In this document: piece after piece, positions 15,271-24,723 of the stretch
How positions within the stretch are numbered: the first letter of the stretch is position 1
Layout: every line of letters starts with the position of its first letter
Assembly: GCA_900766195.1 (NCBI GenBank)
Contig: CAAFUN010000154.1
Span: 1-25,806 of the forward strand
Direction: 5' to 3'
Source: an uncultured Bacteroides sp.
Lineage (GTDB): Bacteria > Bacteroidota > Bacteroidia > Bacteroidales > Bacteroidaceae
Length of the DNA stretch: 25,806 nt
Program-made: the position numbers and the translations under genes
The notes under the pieces: model-generated
Told to the model about the DNA's origin: nothing
What the model saw: only the letters and a program-made list of their open reading frames with translations
Database searches by the model: none

Positions 15271-17835
15271 TTAATTAAACCAGCGAACATAACAGAAATC
15301 CTGACGATGAGGAAGATCCGGGTTCTTGGGGAACATACGGTAAGCCACTTTAAAGCTACCTGCATTCTCTAATTTATGTTTCACTTGGAACGTATAAAGG
15401 TTACCATCTTTCTTCACTACATCAAACGGTTCTACAGAATAGATATGCTGTTTGCCGTCGGCTGAAACAAACGTAGTCACCAGTTCCAGGCCAATGGAGT
15501 CGTTCAATCCTTTTTCGTCGATGACATAAGTAATGGTATACTCCTTGCCACTTTCAATAGATCCCTTGGTGATTTCCTCAGCCTTGGTGAATGATACCAC
15601 TTCAATGCTATCCCATTTGCTCACTACTTCTTCCTTCCAAGCTGCAATCTCCTTAGCTTTGGCATAATTATTATCTTCCAACGCGTGGAAACGTTTTGCT
15701 TCCTTATTGTAGAATTTGCTATAATAATCGTCCAACTGACGCTTCATGGTGTAGTGAGGTGCAATTTGAGCAATAGAATTTTTCACGCTCTTTACCCAGC
15801 CTTCAGAAAATCCCTTTTTGTTACGGGCATAGAACAAAGGCAGAATCTCTGTTTCAAGAATGCTGTAAATAGTAGCAGCATCCAACTGATCTTGATGTTC
15901 CTGATTTTCGTAAGTACGCTTATCGGTAAGCGCCCATCCGGCACCTTCGCGATAGCCTTCAAGCCACCATCCGTCGAGTACGGAGAAGTTTAACACACCG
16001 TTCATCAAAGCTTTTTCGCCCGAAGTACCAGATGCTTCAAGAGGACGGGTAGGTGTATTCAACCAAATATCAACACCAGTCACCAGACGACGTGCCAACT
16101 GCATGTCATAGTTCTCGAGGAAGATAATCTTACCTAAGAACTCAGGGCGACGTGAGATTTCAATAATCTTTTTAATCAAGTCCTGACCTGCTCCATCATT
16201 AGGATGTGCTTTACCGGTATAAAGGAACTGCACCGGATAATCAGGATTGTTCACAATCTTGGACAGACGATCCAAATCGGTAAACAACAGATGAGCACGT
16301 TTATATGTAGCAAAGCGACGACCGAAACCGATAAGCAATGCATTAGGATTGATTTTATCCATCAAAGACACAATGCGAGAAGGATCTCCCTGATTGTTCA
16401 ACCAAGTCTCGCGGAACTGCTTGCGGATATAATCCACCAGTTTGTTTTTCATTGCCAGACGGGTTTTCCAAATCTCTTCATCGGGCACATCATAAATGGC
16501 TTCCCAAATTTTAGGATTGGATTGGTCGTAGAGGAAGTTCTCATCAAAATGCTCAGCATACAGGTTTTTCCATTCCGTTGCACACCACGTTGGGAAGTGT
16601 ACTCCGTTCGTCACATAACCCACATGATTCTCTTCGGGGAAATAGCCTTTCCAAATGGAAGAGAACATTTCCTGCGAAACTTTGCCGTGTAGCCAGCTCA
16701 CACCATTCACCTCCTGTGAAGTATTGCAAGCAAATACAGACATACAGAAACGTTCGTTCTTATCACCCGGATTATTACGTCCAAGATCCATCAGATCGTC
16801 CCAACTGATACCCATTTTGGCTGGATAACCTCCCATATATTTTCCAAACAGAGCTTCATCAAAATAGTCGTGACCTGCAGGAACAGGCGTGTGTACGGTA
16901 TAAAGAGAAGATGCACGAACCAGCTCGATAGCCTGATCATAAGTAAGCCCTTGAGCTACATAATCCGCAGTACGCTGTACGTTAATTAAAGCAGCATGCC
17001 CTTCATTACAGTGATAAACATCTTTCTTGATGCCAAGTTTCTTCAGAGTCAGTATACCTCCGATACCCAACAGAATCTCTTGTTTCAAGCGATTTTCCCA
17101 GTCACCACCATAAAGCTGGTATGTGATAGGACGGTCGAACTCACTGTTCATATCGTTGTCCGTATCCAGAAGATATAGTGAAACGCGTCCTACATTAACA
17201 CGCCATACGTAAGCATGTACGAAATAATCCATATAAGGCACGTCAATGACAAGCTGCTTGCCATTTTTGTCAAGCACACGATCTATAGGCAACTGCCCGA
17301 AGTTCTGTGCTTCATAATTGGCAATCTGCTGACCATCCATGGCCAAGGTTTGCGTAAAGTATCCATATTTATATAAGAATCCTATAGCACAAAGATCTAC
17401 GTTGCTGTCAGAAGCTTCCTTCAGGTAATCACCTGCAAGGACACCCAAACCACCCGAATAGATCTTAAGCACATGATTCAAGCCATACTCCATACTAAAG
17501 TAGGCAACAGAAGGACGCTTCTTATCAGGCTCCACATCCATATATAATCTGAATTTGGAGTAGATGTCATTCATTCTTTTCAGAATGACTTTATCGTTTG
17601 AAAGGGCTTCAAGCTTTGCATAGCTCATTCTTTCTAAAAGAAGCACAGGATTTTGTCCTACCTCTTTCCAGAGGGCAGCATCAAGATCCTTAAATAATTC
17701 GATAGCCTCATTGTTCCATGACCACCAAATATTTTTCGCCAATTCAGACAATTTCTCCAATTCGGCAGGAACTTGAGAAGTTACGTTCACATCTTTCCAA
17801 TTTGGAGCGTTTACATTACTAACTTTAATCTTCAT
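15271..17835 (-). CDS. glgP: Glycogen/alpha-glucan phosphorylase (GT35, short bacterial type)
   Basis: Cytoplasmic pyridoxal-phosphate enzyme that releases glucose-1-phosphate from glycogen or maltodextrin. The 854-residue protein starts with the N-terminal domain DUF3417 (about residues 20-130, NIWWSWNNEAIELF) that marks the short alpha-glucan phosphorylase type. The phosphorylase body follows, including HCNEGHAAL and VTNGVHFPTWCA. The cofactor lysine is Lys608 in EASGTSGEKALMNG. A short region after about residue 720, including a beta-rich end, closes the protein. It is transcribed after the glycogen synthase gene, 57 bases behind it with no terminator, so synthesis and breakdown enzymes share one operon. 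No regulatory phosphorylation site can be called. Confidence 0.93.
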   Translation of the reverse strand: MKIKVSNVNAPNWKDVNVTSQVPAELEKLSELAKNIWWSWNNEAIELFKDLDAALWKEVGQNPVLLLERMSYAKLEALSNDKVILKRMNDIYSKFRLYMDVEPDKKRPSVAYFSMEYGLNHVLKIYSGGLGVLAGDYLKEASDSNVDLCAIGFLYKYGYFTQTLAMDGQQIANYEAQNFGQLPIDRVLDKNGKQLVIDVPYMDYFVHAYVWRVNVGRVSLYLLDTDNDMNSEFDRPITYQLYGGDWENRLKQEILLGIGGILTLKKLGIKKDVYHCNEGHAALINVQRTADYVAQGLTYDQAIELVRASSLYTVHTPVPAGHDYFDEALFGKYMGGYPAKMGISWDDLMDLGRNNPGDKNERFCMSVFACNTSQEVNGVSWLHGKVSQEMFSSIWKGYFPEENHVGYVTNGVHFPTWCATEWKNLYAEHFDENFLYDQSNPKIWEAIYDVPDEEIWKTRLAMKNKLVDYIRKQFRETWLNNQGDPSRIVSLMDKINPNALLIGFGRRFATYKRAHLLFTDLDRLSKIVNNPDYPVQFLYTGKAHPNDGAGQDLIKKIIEISRRPEFLGKIIFLENYDMQLARRLVTGVDIWLNTPTRPLEASGTSGEKALMNGVLNFSVLDGWWLEGYREGAGWALTDKRTYENQEHQDQLDAATIYSILETEILPLFYARNKKGFSEGWVKSVKNSIAQIAPHYTMKRQLDDYYSKFYNKEAKRFHALEDNNYAKAKEIAAWKEEVVSKWDSIEVVSFTKAEEITKGSIESGKEYTITYVIDEKGLNDSIGLELVTTFVSADGKQHIYSVEPFDVVKKDGNLYTFQVKHKLENAGSFKVAYRMFPKNPDLPHRQDFCYVRWFN

Positions 17836-17892
17836 TGTATAATAACTTGATTAATAAATATTCTTCTTGTTTATCTGTATTTTTTAAAAGAC

Positions 17893-19572
17893 TTACTGCT
17901 TGCCGTCTACTCCATTGTTCCGACGTATCGCCGCATGGCGTAAGGCAAAATCGTAAGCTTGATAATAATACGTAATAAAATGTTTCCAAAGAGCCTGTTC
18001 GGCAACCTCGGTAGCTTTTACCCGCGTGGCTTTCACTTCACGATCATCCATACTCGAGTAGAATGAAATCGTATCTTTTATACCATCAGCCACATCAAAG
18101 TAGTTTGTATCGGTGCGATGAAGCACTTCAACCCCATCCTCAATCCCATTACACTCTTTAAGTCCGTTTACCCAAAGCCCAAAACCGGCTAGATCTGTAG
18201 TAACGGTAGGCACGTTGAAAGCAATGCTTTCTAAGGGAGTATATCCCCACGGTTCATAATAGGAAGGATATATGCTAAGATCTTCACCTAACAGAAGATC
18301 ATAATATTGTTTGTTGAAAATTCCGTCTTTCCCATCCAGGTAACAAGGAACGAAAATAACCTTTACTTTATCTTCTTTACGATTGGAAATGCCTAAATAC
18401 TTTATCAGTCCCAATACCTGATCATAATCCATATTATTCAGCCAATGCGTAATGAAAGGTATCTCTAGGGGAGAATCAAACGTTGTCCTGCTTTTCAGAC
18501 GTTCCTGCAAATCCTTGCGCGGTTCTTTCACCCAGGCTGGTACAGTGATAAAAGCCAGTACTTGTTTGTCTAGATGCTCATCAGAGTTCAGACGATGGAG
18601 TGCTTCCAGAAATACGTCAATCCCTTTGTTTTTAAATTCATAGCGTCCACTTGTACCAACAATGAGCGTATCGTCATTCAATTCGGTACCCAACAGACAA
18701 TTGGCCACATGCAACATAGTGGTCCTTGCACGTTTACGCTTTCCGGCAAAAGTGCTTCCTTTCGGCACAAAATCATCTTCAAAACCATTCATCAAGATAA
18801 CATCTGCCGGTTTGTCAAGCAATTGCTTGCACTCGGTGTTGGTTATTTCGCTTACCGTAGTAAAGCAGTCCACATGATGTGCTGTTTGCTTTTCAATCGA
18901 ATGCTTCGACTGCATATTCAGCTCATTGGCCATTTGGTCGCCGTTGTAAGCAAACAAATAATCGTAAAGAGGTTTGTTATTTCCGGCAATGGAACGGCCT
19001 ATGGAAGTGGCATGCGTAGTAAATATTGTTGCAATTTCAGGCACAGCACTCTGCACATATAGTGCTCCTAAACCTGTCATCCACTCATGAGCCTGATAAA
19101 TCACCTTATCCGTCTCAGAGAGATTATAGCGATAGAAACTTTCCACCACCTTGCCTGCGGCATAAGAAAACATGGAAGCTTCATCATAATCACCGTAAGC
19201 ATGCAGTGAATCAACTTGATATTGATTCCACATATTCGTATAGATGCTATCTTTCACAGCAAAAAAAGGTTGAAAATCTACCAGAAGAACAATCGGATTT
19301 CCAGGAATGTTCCATCGACCTACCCTCACGGAAAGATGATCTTTCTCTAAAGCATACTCTTTCCAATCAGCACAGAGAGTTTCAGACTCTATAAATAAAT
19401 CATTCTCTTTATTCCTCCACAGATCAGGACCGATAAAAAACAATTTATCGCGAAACTTCTCTTGTAAAGTGTTTGCCCTGGTAGACAAAACCGTATATAT
19501 ACCACCCACTTTATTACAAACTTCCCAACTTGATTCGAAGATATAATCGGGGGTCATCATTTGTTCAGTCAT
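17893..19572 (-). CDS. Glycogen synthase of the GT3 (eukaryote-like) type
   Basis: Glycosyltransferase of 559 residues that extends glucan chains from a nucleotide-sugar, probably UDP-glucose given the GT3 family. The N-terminus has the donor-binding motif ESSWEVCNKVGGIYTVLSTR (residues 13-32). HEWMTGLG (about 163-170) and the C-terminal YEPWGYTPLES, with the E-X7-E pair Glu440/Glu448, complete the retaining GT-B signature. It resembles the Gsy-like synthases of fungi and animals rather than bacterial ADP-glucose GlgA (GT5), which is usual in Bacteroides. It lacks the long regulatory tails of the eukaryotic enzymes. It is the first gene of the operon with glgP. No branching enzyme or glucose-1-phosphate nucleotidyltransferase is present in the window. 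Confidence 0.9.
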   Translation of the reverse strand: MTEQMMTPDYIFESSWEVCNKVGGIYTVLSTRANTLQEKFRDKLFFIGPDLWRNKENDLFIESETLCADWKEYALEKDHLSVRVGRWNIPGNPIVLLVDFQPFFAVKDSIYTNMWNQYQVDSLHAYGDYDEASMFSYAAGKVVESFYRYNLSETDKVIYQAHEWMTGLGALYVQSAVPEIATIFTTHATSIGRSIAGNNKPLYDYLFAYNGDQMANELNMQSKHSIEKQTAHHVDCFTTVSEITNTECKQLLDKPADVILMNGFEDDFVPKGSTFAGKRKRARTTMLHVANCLLGTELNDDTLIVGTSGRYEFKNKGIDVFLEALHRLNSDEHLDKQVLAFITVPAWVKEPRKDLQERLKSRTTFDSPLEIPFITHWLNNMDYDQVLGLIKYLGISNRKEDKVKVIFVPCYLDGKDGIFNKQYYDLLLGEDLSIYPSYYEPWGYTPLESIAFNVPTVTTDLAGFGLWVNGLKECNGIEDGVEVLHRTDTNYFDVADGIKDTISFYSSMDDREVKATRVKATEVAEQALWKHFITYYYQAYDFALRHAAIRRNNGVDGKQ

Positions 19573-19605
19573 ACTATGCCAATCTCAATTTTCTAATACC
19601 AATTA

Positions 19606-19635
19606 CAAAAGTAACATTATTCTTTTAAAAACAAA
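19606..19635 (-). promoter_or_regulatory. Bacteroides-type promoter of the glycogen operon
   Basis: Read on the minus strand: TTTG (19635-19632), 18 bases, then TACTTTTG (19613-19606), an exact consensus match. The transcript would start near 19600, about 28 bases before the glycogen synthase ATG. Confidence 0.8.
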
Positions 19636-19822
19636 CTTCAGGAGAAAAAAACCGATAATATATTTATAAACAATCGTTTGCAGTGTTTTTTATATATTTA
19701 AAGAAAACCTCTGATATAGGTCTCTACAAGTTCTCCCAGCCCTATTTTACCCCATTTTATATCCCGAAATCCAGAAATATTACATTTAGATTTCTTTTAC
19801 GGTCAGAGGCATTATTTCTAAT

Positions 19823-20296
19823 TTAATTAAGGTATGAACACAATTTTTCAAGAAAAGCAGCATCGGTGTAATCAAAACTATCCAACAGATCGCTATCAAT
19901 GTCCAATACTCCCCAAGGCTCGTTACCATCATTTTTCAGAGGAACAACTATTTCCGAACGCGACAACGAACTGCAAGCAATATGCCCGGGAAAAGCATCT
20001 ACATCGGGTACCACAATCGTTTCGCCTTTTTCCCAAGCCTGTCCACACACTCCCTTTCCCTTTTTGATTCTCGTACAAGCAATAGGCCCTTGAAATGGTC
20101 CGAGAACAAGTTCATCGCCATCGACCAGATAAAAACCTACCCAAAAGAAATTGAATGTCTCCTTAAGAGCAGCCGAGACATTAGCCAGATTAGCAATCAA
20201 ATTAGTCTCTCCGTCAAGAAGTCCCTTGATTTGTTTCAGCAAAATCCGATATTTTTCATCTTTACTGCCGCTACCTATATATAAATCTTCTGCCAT
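19823..20296 (-). CDS. msrC: Free methionine-(R)-sulfoxide reductase (GAF domain)
   Basis: Single-GAF-domain cytoplasmic enzyme that reduces free methionine-R-sulfoxide with electrons from thioredoxin, repairing oxidised methionine. With the ATG at 20296 it has 157 residues. Cys74, Cys84 and Cys108 lie in GPIACTRI, GVCGQAW and FPGHIACSS, with the same spacing (10 and 24) as Cys84, Cys94 and Cys118 of E. coli fRMsr, which separates it from sensory GAF domains. WVGFYL and the closing GVLDIDS are typical of the family. A TTG two codons upstream (20302) also keeps the frame, but the ATG is the simpler start. The gene stands alone with its own promoter element; no clear terminator was found in the 250 bases behind it. 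Confidence 0.92.
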   Translation of the reverse strand: MAEDLYIGSGSKDEKYRILLKQIKGLLDGETNLIANLANVSAALKETFNFFWVGFYLVDGDELVLGPFQGPIACTRIKKGKGVCGQAWEKGETIVVPDVDAFPGHIACSSLSRSEIVVPLKNDGNEPWGVLDIDSDLLDSFDYTDAAFLEKLCSYLN

Positions 20297-20332
20297 ATTC
20301 AAAACTTTATAAATAGAACAATATTCATACTA

Positions 20333-20340
20333 CAAATGTA
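20333..20340 (-). promoter_or_regulatory. Probable -7 element of the msrC gene
   Basis: TACATTTG on the minus strand (20340-20333) matches TAnnTTTG exactly. No convincing TTTG lies 17-21 bases upstream, so only the -7 half is supported. The leader would be about 30-35 bases. Confidence 0.45.
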
Positions 20341-20499
20341 CGCGTAAAAAAGTATATTCTGCTAACAAGTAAATATAAAACGGATACAAACTCCACATTG
20401 AAGAACATTTCTTTGCTTTTGTCTCTGGTATGATTTTAAACTTCAAATAGACCAAGACTAAAATGAAACATTATGTGATTTTTCTTTTTCTGCTTAAAT

Positions 20500-20530
20500 T
20501 TTGCTCGATAGTTTTTGATCGTTATCTTTG
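20500..20530 (+). promoter_or_regulatory. Bacteroides-type promoter upstream of the Gfo/Idh/MocA gene
   Basis: TTTG at 20500-20503, 19 bases, then TATCTTTG at 20523-20530: an exact match in both boxes and in spacing. The transcript would start near 20536, giving a leader of about 180 bases before the ATG at 20716. That leader holds only tiny ORFs and no structure that I could assign. Confidence 0.7.
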
Positions 20531-20715
20531 AGAAAATATTTTGTATTATTATAAGAAGCATAGCAGTCTATGAGACGAATAAAGATGAAATAATAGTCTG
20601 AAAAAAGCTCTAGAGAAGCTGGTATAACCTTAAAAGAGATATTAAAACAAGCTTATGCCTTTTCAACAACAAGCTATTTTTCAGTTACAGACATAAGAAC
20701 TTAATAGTTAGGAAA

Positions 20716-21774
20716 ATGAAAGCAATCAATACAGGTTTAGCAGCCTTCGGAATGTCCGGGCAAGTGTTTCATGCACCGTTTATCAGTACCAACCCTCACT
20801 TCAACTTATCCAAAATAGTAGAACGAAGCAAAGAATTGTCTAAAGCACGCTATCCCGACGCAACAATCGTGCGAAGCTTCAACGAACTTATAGCTGATCC
20901 CAATCTGGAACTCATCGTTGTCAACACACCAGACAGTACCCATTTTGAATATGCCCGTATGGCCTTAGAAGCTGGTAAAAACTTAGTAGTGGAAAAGCCC
21001 TTTACCAGTACGCTGAAACAAGCGGAAGAGTTAATCGCCCTTGCCAAAGAAAAGGGACTAATGATTACGGTATACCAAAATCGTCGGTGGGACTCAGACT
21101 ATCAAACGCTAAGAGAAATTCTGGACAAAGGATTATTGGGAAGGGTCGTAGAATTCGAATCTATCTTTGCCCGCTACCGCAACTATATCAAGCCAGACAC
21201 TTGGAAAGAGACCGGAGAATTAGGAGGAGGTTTAGTCTATAATCTGGGCTCTCACCTCATAGATCAAGCACTATTACAATTCGGAATGCCCGAAGCTGTT
21301 TATGCCGATATTGACACTCTCCGCTCGGGAGGCAAAGTAGATGATTACTTCCTTATTCATTTCATACGTCCTGAGTTCGATTCAAAACTAAAAATAACAC
21401 TAAAAGCCAGTTACCTGATGCGAGAGCCCGAACCTCGATTTACTGTTCACGGTACTTCAGGTTCTTTTGTCAAATACGGTGTGGACAAACAAGAAGCAGC
21501 TCTCTTGGCCGGTGAAATGCCTAACCAACCTCATTGGGGAGAAGAAAACCCAACCGACTGGGGACTCTTACATACGGAGATCAACAATGAAGTAATACAT
21601 CAAAAATATCCCAGCCATCAGGGCACTTACGCAAGTTTCTATGAAAATATCTACAACCACCTACGCTCCAACACACCTCTTTATGTTGATGAGAAAAGCA
21701 TTTTAAATGTAATAAAAGTGATAGAAGCTTGCAATGAAAGTCAACGGAAGGGAATGGTCATACAGCTGAAATAA
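20716..21774 (+). CDS. Gfo/Idh/MocA family NAD(P)-dependent oxidoreductase
   Basis: Cytoplasmic oxidoreductase of 352 residues. The N-terminal Rossmann fold (about 1-120) opens with NTGLAAFGMSGQVFHAPFI and has the family motif VVEKPF with Lys94. The C-terminal alpha/beta domain (about 125-345) carries LGGGLVYNLGSHLIDQ with the probable catalytic His180; the residue before LGSH is Asn. The opening resembles the clade of E. coli YdgJ and B. subtilis IolW, dehydrogenases acting on scyllo-inositol or other sugars and polyols, so a cyclitol or sugar substrate is plausible but unproven. It has a strong promoter of its own, and no sugar operon lies beside it. No terminator was recognised downstream. 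Confidence 0.88.
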   Translation: MKAINTGLAAFGMSGQVFHAPFISTNPHFNLSKIVERSKELSKARYPDATIVRSFNELIADPNLELIVVNTPDSTHFEYARMALEAGKNLVVEKPFTSTLKQAEELIALAKEKGLMITVYQNRRWDSDYQTLREILDKGLLGRVVEFESIFARYRNYIKPDTWKETGELGGGLVYNLGSHLIDQALLQFGMPEAVYADIDTLRSGGKVDDYFLIHFIRPEFDSKLKITLKASYLMREPEPRFTVHGTSGSFVKYGVDKQEAALLAGEMPNQPHWGEENPTDWGLLHTEINNEVIHQKYPSHQGTYASFYENIYNHLRSNTPLYVDEKSILNVIKVIEACNESQRKGMVIQLK

Positions 21775-22058
21775 CAAAAGAGGGATTAAAAAAGAAAGGG
21801 AATTACTTTTTGTATTAAGGAACTCAATGACCTCTTACCTCAGGTAATCTCTCTAATTTTCTAACTCAACTAAAAATAGAAGACCTTAAACTCTCAAAAA
21901 TGATAGCTAGTGAGGAAAAACGGCTCAATTTGAATTCTAGGGAGATTAACAAATGATAATTTCTCATTATCCCAAATTCTAATGACCGATTTGGGTTAAA
22001 TACTCTATAGAAGACTTCGGAGATTTTTACTTAATAACATTAGCCAAACATAAGACAT
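21775..22058. other. Gap with two small hairpins before the TonB-like gene
   Basis: This 284-base gap contains no gene. Adjacent short perfect stems occur: GATAAT/ATTATC (21955-21960 with 21966-21971) and CCCAAAT/ATTTGGG (21971-21977 with 21989-21995). TTACC/GGTAA also flanks TCA near 21837. None has a T-run. No Bacteroides promoter matching both boxes was found here. Confidence 0.4.
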
Positions 22059-24701
22059 ATGAAAACCTGTAAGCACTACTTTGTACTGATTCTAGTCTTT
22101 TGGGTAAGTTTGAGTATATCGGCTCAAATAAAAATCAAAGGAACAATCAAAGATGTGGATAAGACGCCATACCCCATGATTCCTGTCACACTAAGATCTT
22201 TACCCGACAGTACAATTATTGCATATGGCTTTAGTGACACCGACGGTAATTTTCAAGTTGAGTATAATGGCGATAGAAAAACTCTGGAAATATCCATCGG
22301 GGGCATGCAAATTATACCTCAGGCCAAAAATATAAAGAAGGAAAATCAAACGATAGATTTTATAGTCAAAGAAAAATACCAGGTGCTACGGGAAGTAGTG
22401 GTCAAAGGAGAGAAAATGTGGGGAAAAAGAGACACGTTGAACTACTTGGTATCAGCCTTCAGTCGTGCCGATGATGTAGTTATTGGTGATGTATTGAAAA
22501 GAATGCCAGGTATAAATGTATCAGAGAGTGGCGAAATATCCTACCAAGGCAAGCGGATTAATAAATTTTACGTTGAAAACCTCGACTTGCTTGGCGGGCG
22601 TTATGGCATAGCCGCCAATAATGTTTCGGCTAAAGATGTGGCGACAGTACAGGTCTTTGAAAATCATCAGCCCATAAAGGCATTGACCGACATACAAATG
22701 TCGGATAACGCTGCAATAAACATAAAATTGAAAGATGGTGCGAAAGGTAAACTAATCATAATGCCACGCTTAGGAATAGGAGGCTTTCCATCCTTATGGC
22801 AGAACGAACTCTCTGCTGTATATTTTTCCAATAAAGTACAAGATATTTCTACGTATAAAGGGAATAATACGGGGGTTGATCTATCGGACGAATACAAACA
22901 ATTTATAACCAATAATTTCTTTGGAGAATCAAATATGCTGAATATTCAAATGCCGTCTTCACCCGCGATCAGTAAAAGACGGTATTTGCTAAACAATGAA
23001 AACGCATTTTCATTCAATCATTTACTGAGAACCGGGAAAAATGGTCAACTCAATCTGAATGTGGTCTATACTAACAATCATGAAAAAAAGAACAGTGAAG
23101 CATATACTGCATACTACTTGCCGGGGGATAGCATATACATTATAAATGAAGATTTACATGGTGCGCTGAATACAAATAAGATTGATGCGGAGGTCAGGTA
23201 CAATTTGAACGACAAACACAACTTCTTGGATAATATCTCCTATATTCAAGGCCTATGGGCAAATAATTATGGCGATATAAATAACCAGATTCATCAAAGA
23301 ATGAATAATTCGGGACTTACATTTACCAATAATCTGCATTGGGTAAGAACAAGAGATGAAGGTAAAGGAATCGAAGTCAGGTCTTACTTTGGATATAGAT
23401 ATTCACCACAAACCCTCACCATACGCCCTGGGTTGTATGAAGATTTATTTAATGAAGGTGAAAGTTATGCTGCATTAAGGCAGAAGAATGATATTGATCA
23501 CCTATATTTTAATAACGCAGTAAAATTGCTATCCGCATGGAAAATTGGAAATATAGTAATAGATCCCACATTCATTCTTAATATAGAGAATAAAACTCTG
23601 AAATCTGATATGTATACCCTAAAGGATGATAACGCAATCGTCTTGCTTGACAGTGATAGTTTGAAAAATGACTTACATTGGACTAAATTATCTGGAAGTA
23701 TAAATTTAGCATTCAGATACTATATCGGAAAAATGAAACTCAACCTCTCCTTGCCTTTGAGCTACAATCTAATACATATACACAATAAGCTTTCAACAGA
23801 CAAAAACACCGATCATCATATTTTCTTCAATCCATATATCGAATTAAAATATGAATTGACCAAACGAATAAATCTGGTAGGAAGCTATTCATATAATCAA
23901 GCGGCAAATGACATAAGCACGCTCTATACCGGATACATACTTGAAAGTTACAGAAACCTGAACCGCTATGACAATCAGCGTTCTAAAACTTACATGAATG
24001 CTGGCAATGTACACTTCGAATACAAAGACATATTCCATATGTTTTTTCTAAACGGAGAAGTCTATTACAGATATGTGAAATCTGATGTGTTATATGCGCA
24101 ACATTTTCAACAGATCCTGACGCTTACCTCTGCCGAGCGGAAAGAGAATCACTCAAGAAATATCTCTCTTCACGGTAACGTCAGCAAAGGATTTAATTTG
24201 ATGAACTTAGTAAGTGCTTTAAGTGTGAATTATGGCATCTACACAAGCAAAGGACTCCGTCAGAATGAACTAATTCAATATAAAAACAAGAGCCTTAGCA
24301 TCACGGGGACGTTAAGCATAAGGCCTACATCTTGGTTCACGTTGGACTATGAAACCGTTTGGAACAAGTTATGGAATAAAATAGAGAAAGAAGAAGCCTT
24401 TGCTCCGATACGAACGTTTAAAAACACAATAAAAGCCGGGGTGATGTTGTCCAATAGAATAAGTTTGAACACAAGTTTTGAACATTATTATAACAGTGGT
24501 GTTCAAACCCATCGCTACTTATCTTTTACCGATGCTTCACTTCAATATCGCTTGAAAGGGATTAATCTCTCTTTGGAATGTCTCAATATCTTTGATCAAG
24601 ACAAGTATATGTCGGCTTATTACACGGATATCAATTCATATAAATATACGTATAAGATTAGGGGTAGAAGCTTATTGCTAAAAGCCGGAATAAAACTATG
24701 A
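22059..24701 (+). CDS. TonB-dependent-receptor-like outer-membrane protein
   Basis: Predicted outer-membrane beta-barrel of 880 residues. A type I signal peptide (cut near SISAQ, residue 22) is followed by a carboxypeptidase-regulatory-like domain (about 23-100), the usual N-terminal extension of Bacteroidetes receptors. A plug-like domain comes next (about 128-225; VIGDVLKRMPGINVSESGEISYQGKRINKFYVENL, split here by position: 141-175), and then alternating beta strands to the end. No clear TonB box was found, no SusD partner lies next door, and the last residue is Leu rather than the more common aromatic. It is followed 22 bases later by a GLPGLI-family gene. The cargo is unknown; the pairing argues against a standard polysaccharide utilisation locus. 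Confidence 0.82.
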   Translation: MKTCKHYFVLILVFWVSLSISAQIKIKGTIKDVDKTPYPMIPVTLRSLPDSTIIAYGFSDTDGNFQVEYNGDRKTLEISIGGMQIIPQAKNIKKENQTIDFIVKEKYQVLREVVVKGEKMWGKRDTLNYLVSAFSRADDVVIGDVLKRMPGINVSESGEISYQGKRINKFYVENLDLLGGRYGIAANNVSAKDVATVQVFENHQPIKALTDIQMSDNAAINIKLKDGAKGKLIIMPRLGIGGFPSLWQNELSAVYFSNKVQDISTYKGNNTGVDLSDEYKQFITNNFFGESNMLNIQMPSSPAISKRRYLLNNENAFSFNHLLRTGKNGQLNLNVVYTNNHEKKNSEAYTAYYLPGDSIYIINEDLHGALNTNKIDAEVRYNLNDKHNFLDNISYIQGLWANNYGDINNQIHQRMNNSGLTFTNNLHWVRTRDEGKGIEVRSYFGYRYSPQTLTIRPGLYEDLFNEGESYAALRQKNDIDHLYFNNAVKLLSAWKIGNIVIDPTFILNIENKTLKSDMYTLKDDNAIVLLDSDSLKNDLHWTKLSGSINLAFRYYIGKMKLNLSLPLSYNLIHIHNKLSTDKNTDHHIFFNPYIELKYELTKRINLVGSYSYNQAANDISTLYTGYILESYRNLNRYDNQRSKTYMNAGNVHFEYKDIFHMFFLNGEVYYRYVKSDVLYAQHFQQILTLTSAERKENHSRNISLHGNVSKGFNLMNLVSALSVNYGIYTSKGLRQNELIQYKNKSLSITGTLSIRPTSWFTLDYETVWNKLWNKIEKEEAFAPIRTFKNTIKAGVMLSNRISLNTSFEHYYNSGVQTHRYLSFTDASLQYRLKGINLSLECLNIFDQDKYMSAYYTDINSYKYTYKIRGRSLLLKAGIKL

Positions 24702-24723
24702 TAACACTTAATACTATCTAACC

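Noticed and set aside
16204..16692. 162-codon open frame on the + strand inside glgP
   Set aside because: It is antisense to a well-supported conserved gene; its length follows from the codon pattern of glgP.
20297..20302. Two-codon upstream extension of msrC from a TTG
   Set aside because: The ATG at 20296 is a normal start and the extension adds nothing conserved.
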